Shown piece after piece: positions 16,136-24,114 of a DNA stretch of 64,000 bases; position 1 is the stretch's first letter, and each line of letters begins with the position of its first letter. The notes beneath the pieces are model-generated. The model was not told the DNA's origin. It was given only the letters and a program-made list of their open reading frames with translations, and did not search any database. The stretch comes from Microbacterium esteraromaticum (GTDB lineage Bacteria > Actinomycetota > Actinomycetes > Actinomycetales > Microbacteriaceae): contig NZ_CP118100.1 of assembly GCF_028747645.1 (NCBI RefSeq), forward strand, positions 3,100,001-3,164,000, read 5' to 3'. Position numbers and translations under genes: made by a program.

Positions 16136-17650
16136 TCAGCCCTTGCGTCGGCGGCCGACGCGGGGCATCCGCACCTTCGACAGGCGCGGTCGCGCGATCG
16201 GAACCGGCGCGGTGAACACCGCATCGACGGTGTGCGAGCCCTCGCTGGGGCCGACCACCGGGATCGGCGTCGTGATCGTGGTGATCGGGGTGGTGAGGGT
16301 CGGTTCGACCGGGTCGACGGTCATCTTCGCGAACTGGCGGTGGGCGGCGATGTACGCCGGGATCAGCAGCAGGATCGCTCCCAGCCAGGCGAGCGGGTTG
16401 CTCAGGGCGACACCCGTGAATCCCCAGACCCCGCCCAGTGCCAGTGCGGCGACCACGCGCATGACCAGCTCGATCACACCGGTGATCGTGGGCACGAGCA
16501 CGCGGCCGATGCCCTGCAGCACGCCACGCAGCACGAACAGCACGCCGAGGGTCGAGTAGCTGAGTCCGTTGATGATGAGCATGAGGTGCGCCATCTCGAC
16601 GACGTCGTCTGCTCCCTCGCCGACGAACAGGCGCACGACGGGCTCGCCGAAGGCGATCAGGAGCGCCCCGAGCACGACCGAGGCGGCGATCGCGATCCAG
16701 ATCGCCTGGATCGTGCCGCGACGGATGCGGTCGGGGCGACGCGCTCCGAGGTTCTGCGCTGCGTACATCGAGGCGGCGAGTCCCAGCGATGCGAGGAACG
16801 CCACGGCGAGACTGTCGACGCGGGATGCCGCGGTGTACGCGGCGACGGCATCGGCGCCGAGTCGATTGAGCGCGACCTGCACGATCAGGGCGCCGATGGC
16901 GATGATCGAGGCCTGGAAGCCCATCGGCAGGCCCAGGCGCAGGTGCTGGGCGACGTCGGATCCGCTGACCTTCCAGTCGGGGCGGTGCACGTGCAGCACG
17001 GGCAGACGCCGCCACATGAACAGCAGGCAGAGCACGACCGAGACGGCCTGCGCGACGACGGTGGCCCACGCGGCTCCGGCGACGCCCCAGCCCAGCGGGC
17101 CCACCATCAGGATCACCAGACCGACGTTGAGAGCGCACGAGATGGTGAGGAACACCAGCGGAGTGGTCGAGTCGCCGATCGATCGGATGATGGCGGCCAG
17201 GTAGTTGAAGAACATGATCGTGCTGCCACCCAGGAACGTGACCTGGGTGAACACGGTCGCCTCGGCGAGCAGCTCGGGCGGGGTCTGCATCAGCTCGAGG
17301 AACGGTCCGGCGATGATCGGGCCGCACACGGTGAGGATCAGGCTGGTGGCGGCCGTGAGCAGGGTGCCGGTGGCGACCGAGCGGCGCACTCCCCTGGCGT
17401 CTCCGGCGCCGAACGCTTGGGCGGTCGGGATCGCGAAGCCACTGCCCAGCCCCCAGGCGAAGCCGATGACGAGGAAGATCAGGCTGCCGGTGGCGCCGAC
17501 AGCGGCGAGGGAGTTCACGCCGAGCTGCCGTCCCACGACGATCGTGTCGACGAACTGGTACAGCTGCTGCACGACGTTGCCGATGAGCAGCGGCACAGAG
17601 AAGGCCAGGATGACGCGCCACGGGCGTCCGGTGATAAGGGTGGTTGCCAT
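16136..17650 (-). CDS. MATE-family multidrug/cation antiporter
   Basis: A membrane efflux protein of 504 residues from ATG 17650 (MATTLITGRPWRVILAFSVP). It has about twelve hydrophobic helices in two six-helix halves, the hallmark P-L-LIGNVVQQLYQFVDTIVVG in helix 1 and the matching LGLPMGFQASIIAIGALIVQ in the second half. The C-terminal 65 residues form a Thr/Pro-rich then basic cytoplasmic tail (RPRLSKVRMPRVGRRRKG), longer than in typical MATE proteins. An upstream start at 17731 would add 27 residues without a visible Shine-Dalgarno. The substrate is unknown. Confidence 0.85.
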   Translation of the reverse strand: MATTLITGRPWRVILAFSVPLLIGNVVQQLYQFVDTIVVGRQLGVNSLAAVGATGSLIFLVIGFAWGLGSGFAIPTAQAFGAGDARGVRRSVATGTLLTAATSLILTVCGPIIAGPFLELMQTPPELLAEATVFTQVTFLGGSTIMFFNYLAAIIRSIGDSTTPLVFLTISCALNVGLVILMVGPLGWGVAGAAWATVVAQAVSVVLCLLFMWRRLPVLHVHRPDWKVSGSDVAQHLRLGLPMGFQASIIAIGALIVQVALNRLGADAVAAYTAASRVDSLAVAFLASLGLAASMYAAQNLGARRPDRIRRGTIQAIWIAIAASVVLGALLIAFGEPVVRLFVGEGADDVVEMAHLMLIINGLSYSTLGVLFVLRGVLQGIGRVLVPTITGVIELVMRVVAALALGGVWGFTGVALSNPLAWLGAILLLIPAYIAAHRQFAKMTVDPVEPTLTTPITTITTPIPVVGPSEGSHTVDAVFTAPVPIARPRLSKVRMPRVGRRRKG

Positions 17651-17737
17651 GAGAGCTCGAAAGGGGGAGAGAGCGGATGCCGGAGTGCGGCCAGAGAAGA
17701 CGAATGGCACCGTGATCGAAGACGGCGCCATGCGGGT

Positions 17738-17750
17738 GATTCAGTGTATC
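17738..17750. promoter_or_regulatory. Possible operator palindrome upstream of the MATE gene
   Basis: GATTCAGTGTATC is a 13-bp dyad with one mismatched pair, followed by a second half-site GAATC. It lies about 88 nt before the chosen MATE start, in the divergent region shared with the baeRF-like gene. It could bind a TetR- or MarR-type repressor; no such regulator is adjacent. Confidence 0.3.
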
Positions 17751-17891
17751 GAATCGTTTCGGCGCCGAACAGCCTCTTGCCGCAAGCATCTTTGCTAGCG
17801 GGAGCCGAGGGAGCGGTCAACCCCGTGTACTCATCGACCGCAGGCGCCTAGCATCGGTGAATCCAACAGATTGTCACGCGAAGGGAGCACC

Positions 17892-19016
17892 ATGCGAACC
17901 GCAGAGCTTCGAACCACTCTCGCCGAACGCGGCGGCTGCACCTGGCTGTACACCGACGGCCCCACCGGAGAGCCACCCGGGGCGATCGAGACCCGAATGC
18001 GCTCGCTCGCCGCGCGCCTCGACGACGCCGGCGTTCCCGCCGATGACGTCGGCACAGTGCTGAGCGTTCTGGACACCGGCACCGAATTGCCCGCGCCCTC
18101 TGCGCGCTGGCTTCTGCTCTGCGACGGCCGGGTCGTCTTCGACGAGGCCTTCGGCGGCCCGCGCAACGGCCCCGAGCGCTATGGGCACGGGCGCTATCCG
18201 CAGATCATTCCGCTGTTGCGCCACATCGCCGCCGAGCGGCTCATCGTGATCGTCGAGACCGACCGCGAGGGGGCGCAGATCACCGTCGCGCGCGCCGGTC
18301 AGTCGACTCCCGAGCAAACCCACTCCGTCGAGGGTGAGGATCAGCAGCTGACGAAGGTGCAGGCCGGCGGCTGGTCGCACGCCAGGTTCCAGCGGCATGC
18401 CGAGCAGGTGTGGCAGCAGAACCAGTCGGAGGTGGCTGAGGCCGTCGATCGGATCGTGCGTGAGCATCGCCCCGATCATGTGTTTGTCAGCGGCGACGTG
18501 CGCGCGCGCCAGCTGTTGCTGGAGCGCCTGGGGCGGCATGTTTCGCCGCTTGTCGTCGAGGTGGACGCCGAGACCCGAGCGCCGGGCGCGGATGACACCG
18601 CATTCGAAGAGGCAATCGAAAAGACCCTGGAGGGGGCGCGGCGGCACGATCTCGCCGAGGCGCAGGATCGTGCCGCCACGGACGATGCGGCGTCGGGTGC
18701 CTCGGGCACCGAGGCGGTCGTCTCGGCGCTACAGCAGGGGCAGGTGCGGACGTTGATGCTGGATGCCCGGATGCAGGATGCCGACGAGACCCTGCTGGCA
18801 TTGCCCGGTGAGCCGTGGGTCGCCATCACGCGCTCAGACGCGTACGGTGCGGACGGGACCGAGGTGAACGCCGCCGAGGCACTCGCTCGGGCAGCGCTGC
18901 TGACCGACGCGCGCGTACTGTTCGTCGAGGAGCGAGTTCCTGAGGGTGAGGAACGCCCCGAACGCCCAATCGCACCGGCATCCGCGTCGTTGCGTTGGGA
19001 GCGCGAGCCGACCTGA
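17892..19016 (+). CDS. Bacterial archaeo-eukaryotic release factor (baeRF2/Rv2629-like) protein
   Basis: A 374-residue protein starting at ATG 17892 behind GAAGGGAG. It shows the layout of baeRF/Vms1-type proteins: an N-terminal domain with DGRVVFDEAFGGP, a middle region with ERLIVIVETDREGAQI and GGWSHARFQRHAEQVWQQN (the Vms1-like signature W-S-x-x-R-F-Q-R-x), an RNase H-like part HVFVSGDVRARQLLLERL, and an eL30-like end. Mycobacterial Rv2629 is the best-known relative. A link to ribosome rescue or hibernation is inferred from the fold only. It is upstream of an alpha/beta hydrolase on the same strand. Confidence 0.7.
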   Translation: MRTAELRTTLAERGGCTWLYTDGPTGEPPGAIETRMRSLAARLDDAGVPADDVGTVLSVLDTGTELPAPSARWLLLCDGRVVFDEAFGGPRNGPERYGHGRYPQIIPLLRHIAAERLIVIVETDREGAQITVARAGQSTPEQTHSVEGEDQQLTKVQAGGWSHARFQRHAEQVWQQNQSEVAEAVDRIVREHRPDHVFVSGDVRARQLLLERLGRHVSPLVVEVDAETRAPGADDTAFEEAIEKTLEGARRHDLAEAQDRAATDDAASGASGTEAVVSALQQGQVRTLMLDARMQDADETLLALPGEPWVAITRSDAYGADGTEVNAAEALARAALLTDARVLFVEERVPEGEERPERPIAPASASLRWEREPT

Positions 19017-19074
19017 CGGCATCCGCCGCGGATGCGACGGCCCGAGCGCCCCACGACAGGAGCATCATGGAGGG

Positions 19075-19875
19075 GTGGCCATCCCCCTCGCAGATCTCAT
19101 CCGCATGCCCGACCCGCAGCGCGTCGAGGTGGGTGAGGACGGCGTCGCGTTGGCCAGGTACTCGTGGGGCGACCCAGAGGCCCCCACCGTCGTGCTCGTG
19201 CACGGTTTCGCGTCGAGCACGCGAGACACGTGGGTGCTCACCGGATGGGTGCGGATGCTGGAGCGCGAGGGGTACCGCGTGCTGGGCATCGACCTGCGCG
19301 GCCATGGCCGCAGCCAGAAGCCACATGACTCCGCCGGGTACACGGTGCGCACGATGGCATCCGACGTCGAAGCCGTGCTCGACACGTTCCTGATCGACGA
19401 GGCGTACTACGTCGGATACTCGCTGGGCGCGCGGATCGGCTGGGAGGTTCTGCAGGATCTCGGCGATCGGATCCCGCGGGCGGTACTGGGCGGCGTGCCC
19501 GACGGCATCCCGCTGGAGCATCTCGACGTCGCGCAGGTGCGCCGGTACATCGCCGACGGCACACCGGTGACGGATGCCCGCACCGGACGCTATCTCGAGC
19601 TCACCGAGCGCGTTCCCGGCAATGATCTCGAAGCTCTGCTCGCACTCGCGTTGGGGCTGCGCGATTCGCGCTCGATCGACCCCGATCAGGCACACGCGCC
19701 GCAACAGCCGGTGCTGTTCGCGACCGGCGAGCAGGATGCGGTGATCGCGGGATCACGCAGCCTGGCGGCGGCGGCTCCGCAGAGTTCGTTCCTTGAGATC
19801 GCGGGACGCCATCACTTCAACGCGCCGGGCTCGCGGCAGTTCCGGCAGGCCGCGCTGGAGTTCCTGCGCGGGTGA
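19075..19875 (+). CDS. Alpha/beta hydrolase
   Basis: A 266-residue hydrolase read from GTG 19075 (CAGGAG 11 nt upstream; an ATG at residue 11 is the alternative). It has the oxyanion segment LVHGFASSTRDTW, DLRGHGRS, nucleophile elbow GYSLGA, an acid in TGEQDAVI and the catalytic histidine in GRHHF. The substrate is unknown. It may be co-transcribed with the upstream baeRF-like gene, about 60 nt away. Confidence 0.8.
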   Translation: MAIPLADLIRMPDPQRVEVGEDGVALARYSWGDPEAPTVVLVHGFASSTRDTWVLTGWVRMLEREGYRVLGIDLRGHGRSQKPHDSAGYTVRTMASDVEAVLDTFLIDEAYYVGYSLGARIGWEVLQDLGDRIPRAVLGGVPDGIPLEHLDVAQVRRYIADGTPVTDARTGRYLELTERVPGNDLEALLALALGLRDSRSIDPDQAHAPQQPVLFATGEQDAVIAGSRSLAAAAPQSSFLEIAGRHHFNAPGSRQFRQAALEFLRG

Positions 19876-19882
19876 GCGCCTA

Positions 19883-20062
19883 TCAGTCTGCGCCGCTGCG
19901 GAAGAAGGCGCGCAGGGCGAAGTAGACGACGACAGCCACGACGGCGACGAGGGCGAGCTTCACGATCAGGCCCAGCACGGCGAACAGAATGTTCACCAGC
20001 CACCAGGCGATGACGACCGCGCCGATCACACCGAGGATGGTCCAGACCGTGTTCTTGTTCAC
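19883..20062 (-). CDS. Short hydrophobic membrane protein (59 aa)
   Basis: Read from GTG 20062 to TGA 19883: VNKNTVWTILGVIGAVVIAW then a second hydrophobic stretch (LIVKLALVAVVAVVVYFALR) and a short charged end. It has two membrane spans, a constant feature of small Microbacterium hydrophobic proteins. Convergent with the alpha/beta hydrolase. Function is unknown. Confidence 0.6.
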   Translation of the reverse strand: MNKNTVWTILGVIGAVVIAWWLVNILFAVLGLIVKLALVAVVAVVVYFALRAFFRSGAD

Positions 20063-20086
20063 GGCACCAGCCTAAACGCGTTCGTA

Positions 20087-20124
20087 GCGAGGGGTCCTGC
20101 ACCGTACGGTGCAGGACCCCTCGC
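20087..20124. terminator. 38-bp perfect palindrome, probable terminator
   Basis: GCGAGGGGTCCTGCACCG and its exact reverse complement meet around a central GTAC-like palindrome, giving two uninterrupted 19-nt arms. It begins 16 nt past the stop of the NAD(P)-binding reductase gene on the minus strand. The stem is unusually perfect, and there is no T-run. Confidence 0.65.
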
Positions 20125-20139
20125 TCTGACGTCAGTCGG

Positions 20140-20715
20140 TCAGCGGTTGAGCGCGAAGCCGGCGTTCCAGCCGACCTTCTCGGACACGGCGAGGGTCAGC
20201 TGCACGAAGCCGAGCGCTTCGAGCTCGCGCGCGCGGGTAAGGGCACCGGCGTCGACCGCGTGCAGGCCGCCCGCTTCGATCGCAGCGGCCAAGGACTGCT
20301 TGGCAGCGGCATCGTCGCCGGCGATGAGCACCGTGGTCGCGTGCGAGCCGACGGTGCCGGTGACGAGGGTCGCGGCGAAGTTGGTGTTGAACGCCTTCAC
20401 CACGTGCGCTGAGGGGATCTGCGCCTGCAGTTCGGCGGCGGCCGAGCTGTCGGAGGGCACGACGAGGGCGTCGAAGGTGCTGAAGTCGAGCGGGTTGGTG
20501 ATGTCGACCACGGTCTTGCCGGCGAGCTGGTCGGCGTAGTCATCGGCGATCTGGGCCAGCGCCGGGTAGGGCACGGCGAGCACGACGATGTCGCCCTCGA
20601 GGCGGGCCGCCTTGTCGTCGCTGCCGACGTACTGGATCGACGCGCCGCCTCGTGCGAAGACGCCGCCGATGGCCTGACCCATGTTGCCGTTGCCGAAGAT
20701 CGTGATGGTGGTCAT
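20140..20715 (-). CDS. NAD(P)-binding reductase, F420-dependent NADP reductase-like
   Basis: A 191-residue Rossmann protein beginning MTTITIFGNGNMGQAIGGVF (G-N-G-N-M-G dinucleotide site). It continues with DIVVLAVPYPALAQIADD, KTVVDITNPLD and HVVKAFNTNFAATL, the conserved pattern of NpdG-like/F420:NADP oxidoreductases and related NADB_Rossmann proteins. It is divergent from a MarR regulator. A GTTGAA-N2-TTCAAC site 21 nt upstream of its start suggests control by that regulator, together with the VOC gene. Confidence 0.75.
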   Translation of the reverse strand: MTTITIFGNGNMGQAIGGVFARGGASIQYVGSDDKAARLEGDIVVLAVPYPALAQIADDYADQLAGKTVVDITNPLDFSTFDALVVPSDSSAAAELQAQIPSAHVVKAFNTNFAATLVTGTVGSHATTVLIAGDDAAAKQSLAAAIEAGGLHAVDAGALTRARELEALGFVQLTLAVSEKVGWNAGFALNR

Positions 20716-20736
20716 GATGTACTCCTGTCGTAAGTA

Positions 20737-20784
20737 GTTGAATGTTCAACGTCTTGTCGTGGTCAACATCATTGAAGTGTCAAC
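20737..20784. promoter_or_regulatory. Operator sites of the adjacent MarR regulator
   Basis: GTTGAATGTTCAAC (20737-20750) is a perfect 6-2-6 palindrome. A second site TTGAAGTGTCAA (20772-20783) and a half-site GGTCAAC (20761-20767) lie nearer the marR start. The same palindrome with one change occurs upstream of the VOC gene. Autorepression plus control of the divergent reductase is the simplest reading. Confidence 0.6.
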
Positions 20785-20805
20785 TATTCCCGGTACGATC
20801 GGGAC

Positions 20806-21300
20806 ATGGCCGAATCACGGACACCACGCGGGTTCACCGACGAGGAACGTCGCACCTGGGCACCCCTCACGGCGGTGCTGGAGCTGCTGCCGCATGAGGT
20901 CGATGCGCAACTGCTGCGCGACGAGGACCTCACGCACTTCGACTACGCGACGCTCTCGATGCTCGCCCTCGCCGAAGGGCGCGAACTGCGCATGACCAGC
21001 CTCGCGATGGGCGTCAATGCCACGCTCTCGCGGCTCTCTCACGCGGTCAGTCGCCTCGAGAAGCGCGGGTTCGTGCGGCGCGCGCGCAGCACAGAAGACG
21101 CCAGGGCCACGCTGGTCAAGCTGACCGCCGACGGGCACCGTAAGGTGATCCGCGCCACCCCAGGTCACGTCGACACCGTGCGCGCACTGGTCTTCGACGC
21201 ACTCTCCACCGAGCAGCGACGCCAGCTGCACGACATCACGATCGCGCTCCTGACGCGACTCGACCCCGAACAGCGCATGCTCGCCAGCAGGATGGGCTGA
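20806..21300 (+). CDS. MarR-family transcriptional regulator
   Basis: A 164-residue winged-helix repressor. HTH and wing: RELRMTSLAMGVNATLSRLSHAVSRLEKRGFVRRARSTEDAR..., with the typical wing Arg; the dimerisation helices flank it. It is divergent from the reductase gene and its probable operators lie in the 90-nt intergenic region. MarR proteins commonly sense phenolic or electrophilic compounds. Pairing with a two-domain VOC dioxygenase-like protein recalls the quinone/catechol responsive MhqR regulon, which is inference. Confidence 0.85.
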   Translation: MAESRTPRGFTDEERRTWAPLTAVLELLPHEVDAQLLRDEDLTHFDYATLSMLALAEGRELRMTSLAMGVNATLSRLSHAVSRLEKRGFVRRARSTEDARATLVKLTADGHRKVIRATPGHVDTVRALVFDALSTEQRRQLHDITIALLTRLDPEQRMLASRMG

Positions 21301-21333
21301 GCCCGCCTCGCGCTCAACCGCGCCGGGGCCGGT

Positions 21334-22260
21334 TCAGCGCGAGAGCACCTCGTCGACGTCGGCACCCGGCAGTGCGACCGTGACGCGCGTGCCCCAGGGG
21401 TCATCGAGCGAGACCGATCGACCGTCATCGGCGAACTGCAGACCCCGGTGGGCGAGCCGAGCGGCGAGCGCATCGAGGTCGTCGCGGTTGGGCACGGTGA
21501 GGGCGACCTCGCCGAGGCCGAGGCTCGCGGCGCGCGGCCCTGCGCCGGCACTGTTCCAGGTGTTCATCGCGACGTGGTGGTGGTAACCGCCCGCGGCGGC
21601 GAACAGGGCGCCGGGGTAGGTGTCGACGGTGGTCTCGAAGCCGAGCGCGTCGACGTAGAAGGCGCGGGCCGTCGGGATGTCACCGACCTGCAGGTGCACG
21701 TGGCCGACTCGCCCCGCAGTGGTGGCGATACCGGCGAGCACGCTCTGGTCGAGGTGGCGCTGCAGGTACGCGTTCGGGTCGAGGTACAGGGTCGACATCT
21801 GCAGGGTGCCGTGCTCGTACCGCCACTGCGAGCGGTCACGGTCGACGTAGAGCTCGATGCCGTTTCCCTCGGGGTCGGTGAAGTAGAAGGCTTCGCTGAC
21901 CAGGTGGTCGCTCGATCCGACGAACTGACCGCGCTGATCCTGCGCTGCGCGCAGCACGGTCGCGGCGAGTGCGGGCGCATCGTCGAAGAGGAATGCCGTG
22001 TGGAACAGGCCGGCCTGGCGGGGATCGACAGCGGGAAGACCCGGCGTGCCGATCAGGCGCACCATCGGCGTGGTGCCCCGTCCAAGCACGCGGTGCACCT
22101 CGGTGCCGCGGGAGCGCTCTTCGAGCGGTTCGAGCGCGAGCGCGTTGGCGTAGTACGAGGTCATCAGCTCGAGGTCGCCGACGCGCAACGTCACCGCGTC
22201 CATCGCGGTGTGGGCGTTCAGGACCCGATCGGGTGCTGACGTGGTGCGCTGAGCGTTCAT
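21334..22260 (-). CDS. Two-domain VOC (glyoxalase/extradiol dioxygenase-like) protein
   Basis: A 308-residue protein with two tandem VOC repeats. The first runs from about 20 to 140 (VTLRVGDLELMTSYYANALALE ... FYFTDPEGNGIELYVDR), the second from about 180 to 300 (GHVHLQVGDIPTARAFYVDALGF ... GGYHHHVAMNTW). The metal-ligand pattern H...H...E resembles catechol 2,3-dioxygenase-like CatE/MhqE proteins. It is monocistronic, with a MarR-type operator 24 nt upstream. It may detoxify catechols or quinones; the exact substrate is unknown. Confidence 0.8.
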   Translation of the reverse strand: MNAQRTTSAPDRVLNAHTAMDAVTLRVGDLELMTSYYANALALEPLEERSRGTEVHRVLGRGTTPMVRLIGTPGLPAVDPRQAGLFHTAFLFDDAPALAATVLRAAQDQRGQFVGSSDHLVSEAFYFTDPEGNGIELYVDRDRSQWRYEHGTLQMSTLYLDPNAYLQRHLDQSVLAGIATTAGRVGHVHLQVGDIPTARAFYVDALGFETTVDTYPGALFAAAGGYHHHVAMNTWNSAGAGPRAASLGLGEVALTVPNRDDLDALAARLAHRGLQFADDGRSVSLDDPWGTRVTVALPGADVDEVLSR

Positions 22261-22284
22261 GGCTTCCTCCGGTTCGATGCGTTA

Positions 22285-22298
22285 GTTGAATGTACAAC
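22285..22298. promoter_or_regulatory. MarR-type operator upstream of the VOC gene
   Basis: GTTGAATGTACAAC matches the operator at 20737-20750 in 13 of 14 positions, and lies at the same distance (24 against 21 nt) before a start codon. This strongly suggests a shared regulon with the MarR protein encoded 1.5 kb away. Confidence 0.65.
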
Positions 22299-22409
22299 CA
22301 AACGCTGCACCGGTTCATTCCCGGCGCCCGATCCGATCGGACGATGAGGGTCGCGCCGCACCGATGGGCGAGGATGGATGCCGAGTGTTCGCCCGACCCT
22401 GGAGTGCCC

Positions 22410-22811
22410 GTGTCATCCATCCGCCGCCCGTTCGTGACGCCCGCCGCACTGATCGCGACGGTTCTGCTGCTGAGCGGATGCGCCTCGGCGCAGAGCGTCG
22501 CCGGGCAGGCAGCATCCGACGTCAAGGCCACCGGTGAGACCACCGAGGTGACCGTGACGGTCGAGGGCATGCGATACATCCCCGACGTCGTCGAGGTGCC
22601 CGTCGGCGACGAGCTGCTCATCACGTTCGAGAACACCGGCACCGACGTGCACGACCTCGTGCTGGCCAACGGCACCGGTACGGATCACCTGGGCCCGGGC
22701 GAGACCGAGGTGATCGAGGTCGGTGTGATCTCGGCCGATATGGATGCCTGGTGCTCGGTCGGCAATCACCGCGCGATGGGCATGGAGATGACGATCCGGG
22801 CGATCGACTGA
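22410..22811 (+). CDS. Cupredoxin-like (plastocyanin-type) lipoprotein
   Basis: A small copper electron-transfer protein of 133 residues, read from GTG 22410 with GGAG five nt upstream. It has a lipoprotein signal (RRPFVTPAALIATVLLLSG then C) and the type I copper pattern: VHDLV (first histidine ligand) followed by WCSVGNHRAMGM (Cys, His, Met ligands). So it binds a single blue copper at the membrane surface. Neighbours give no clear partner. A longer open frame to 22290 is unlikely because it would run over the operator. Confidence 0.8.
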   Translation: MSSIRRPFVTPAALIATVLLLSGCASAQSVAGQAASDVKATGETTEVTVTVEGMRYIPDVVEVPVGDELLITFENTGTDVHDLVLANGTGTDHLGPGETEVIEVGVISADMDAWCSVGNHRAMGMEMTIRAID

Positions 22812-22840
22812 CATCGCCCCGAGCAGCGGCTCGCGAACAG

Positions 22841-22877
22841 CATCGGTGCGCCTCACCGCAGCGGAGGCGCACCGATG
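22841..22877. terminator. Convergent terminator hairpin
   Basis: CATCGGTGCGCCTC (22841-22854) pairs perfectly with GAGGCGCACCGATG (22864-22877) across a 9-nt loop. It lies 29 nt after the cupredoxin stop and 22 nt beyond the stop of the convergent alcohol dehydrogenase, so it can serve both. Confidence 0.75.
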
Positions 22878-22899
22878 GGTCTGATCAGAGCTTCTCGGC

Positions 22900-23967
22900 T
22901 CAGTACTTCATGACGATGCGGCCGTCGATCTGGCCGCGCTCCATGCGCTCGAAGATGTCGTTGATGTCGTCGAGCGGCTCGACGGCGACCGTGGGGTGGA
23001 TCTCTCCGCGGGCGAAGAAGTCGAGCGCCTCGGCCATGTCCTGCCGGGTGCCGACGATCGAGCCGCGGATGGTGATCGCGCGCAGCACGATGTCGAAGAT
23101 GTCGGCGGGGAAGTCGCCCGGGGGCAGACCGTTGAACACGATCGTCGCGCCGCGGCGGGTGACAGCGAGCGCCTGGCCGAACGCCTTCGGGTGCACGGCG
23201 GTGACGAGCACCCCGTGGGCTCCGCCGATGGCCTGCTGCACGGCCTCGCCGGGGTCGTCGGTGGCCGCGTTGACGGTCACCTCGGCGCCGTGCTTGCGGG
23301 CCAGGGCGAGCTTGCTCTCGTCGATGTCGACGGCGACGACGCGCATGCCCATCGAGCGGGCGTACTGCACGGCGATGTGGCCGAGGCCGCCGATGCCCGA
23401 GATGACGACCCACTCCCCCGGCTTGACGCCGGTCATCTTCAGCCCCTTGTAGACGGTGACGCCGGCGCACAGGATGGGGGCGACCTCGACCGGGTCGACG
23501 CCATCGGGAATGCGTGCCGCGAAGCGCTCGTCGACGAGCATGTACTCGCCGAAGCTGCCGTCGACCGAGTAGCCACCGTTGTGCTGGCTCTCGCACAGGG
23601 TCTCCCAGCCGGTGCGGCAGTACTCGCACTCACCGCAGGCGCTCCACAGCCAGGCGTTGCCGACCTTCTGGCCGATCTCGAGCGAGGTGACGCCCTCGCC
23701 GAGCGCGACGACCTCGCCGTAGCCCTCGTGGCCGGGAATGAGGTCGGCCTTCGGGGCGACGGGCCAGTCGCCCCGGACGGCGTGCAGGTCGGTGTGGCAC
23801 ACGCCGCTGGTGATCAGGCGCACGAGGGCCTGGCCGGGGCCGGGGGTGGGAATCGAGACGTCCTGCACCGCGAGCGTGTGCTCGGGGGTGGTGACGGCGG
23901 CACGCATCGTGCCGGAAGGTACTGTGCCGCGGCCGGTACTCGAAGAGGTTTCGGTCAGAATGGTCAT
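22900..23967 (-). CDS. adhP: Zinc-dependent alcohol dehydrogenase
   Basis: NAD-dependent medium-chain alcohol dehydrogenase of 355 residues, interconverting alcohols and aldehydes. Catalytic zinc ligands: C (SGVCHTDLHAV), H/E (GHEGYGEV) and C (ILCAGVTVYKG). Structural zinc: the four cysteines of CGECEYCRTGWETLC. Cofactor site: GIGGLGHIAVQYA. Length and motifs match AdhP. Start ATG 23967 follows AAGGAAG. The open frame continues far upstream over the divergent DnaJ gene and is not real there. Three phased CGGTTGC repeats precede it. Confidence 0.9.
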   Translation of the reverse strand: MTILTETSSSTGRGTVPSGTMRAAVTTPEHTLAVQDVSIPTPGPGQALVRLITSGVCHTDLHAVRGDWPVAPKADLIPGHEGYGEVVALGEGVTSLEIGQKVGNAWLWSACGECEYCRTGWETLCESQHNGGYSVDGSFGEYMLVDERFAARIPDGVDPVEVAPILCAGVTVYKGLKMTGVKPGEWVVISGIGGLGHIAVQYARSMGMRVVAVDIDESKLALARKHGAEVTVNAATDDPGEAVQQAIGGAHGVLVTAVHPKAFGQALAVTRRGATIVFNGLPPGDFPADIFDIVLRAITIRGSIVGTRQDMAEALDFFARGEIHPTVAVEPLDDINDIFERMERGQIDGRIVMKY

Positions 23968-24030
23968 CGGTTTCACTTCCTTGTGCGGGGCGGACGGTCG
24001 CCGCCCTCGGGCATGAAGGTACGTGCGCCT

Positions 24031-24060
24031 CCGTTGCACCCGGTTGCGCTCGGTTGCACG
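24031..24060. promoter_or_regulatory. Three 10-bp phased direct repeats upstream of adhP
   Basis: CCGTTGCACC, CGGTTGCGCT and CGGTTGCACG follow each other without gaps (24031-24060), one helical turn apart, 64 nt before the adhP start and in the divergent region with the DnaJ gene. This pattern suits cooperative binding of a regulator. Confidence 0.45.
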
Positions 24061-24114
24061 GCCGCGAAACCCCTGCCGAATACCCTGAGAACGCCGACCG
24101 ATACGAGGAGAACG

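Noticed and set aside
16232-17851. 539-residue plus-strand frame opposite the MATE gene
   Set aside because: Low-complexity Arg/Asp/Gly-rich composition is typical of antisense frames in GC-rich DNA; no known domain.
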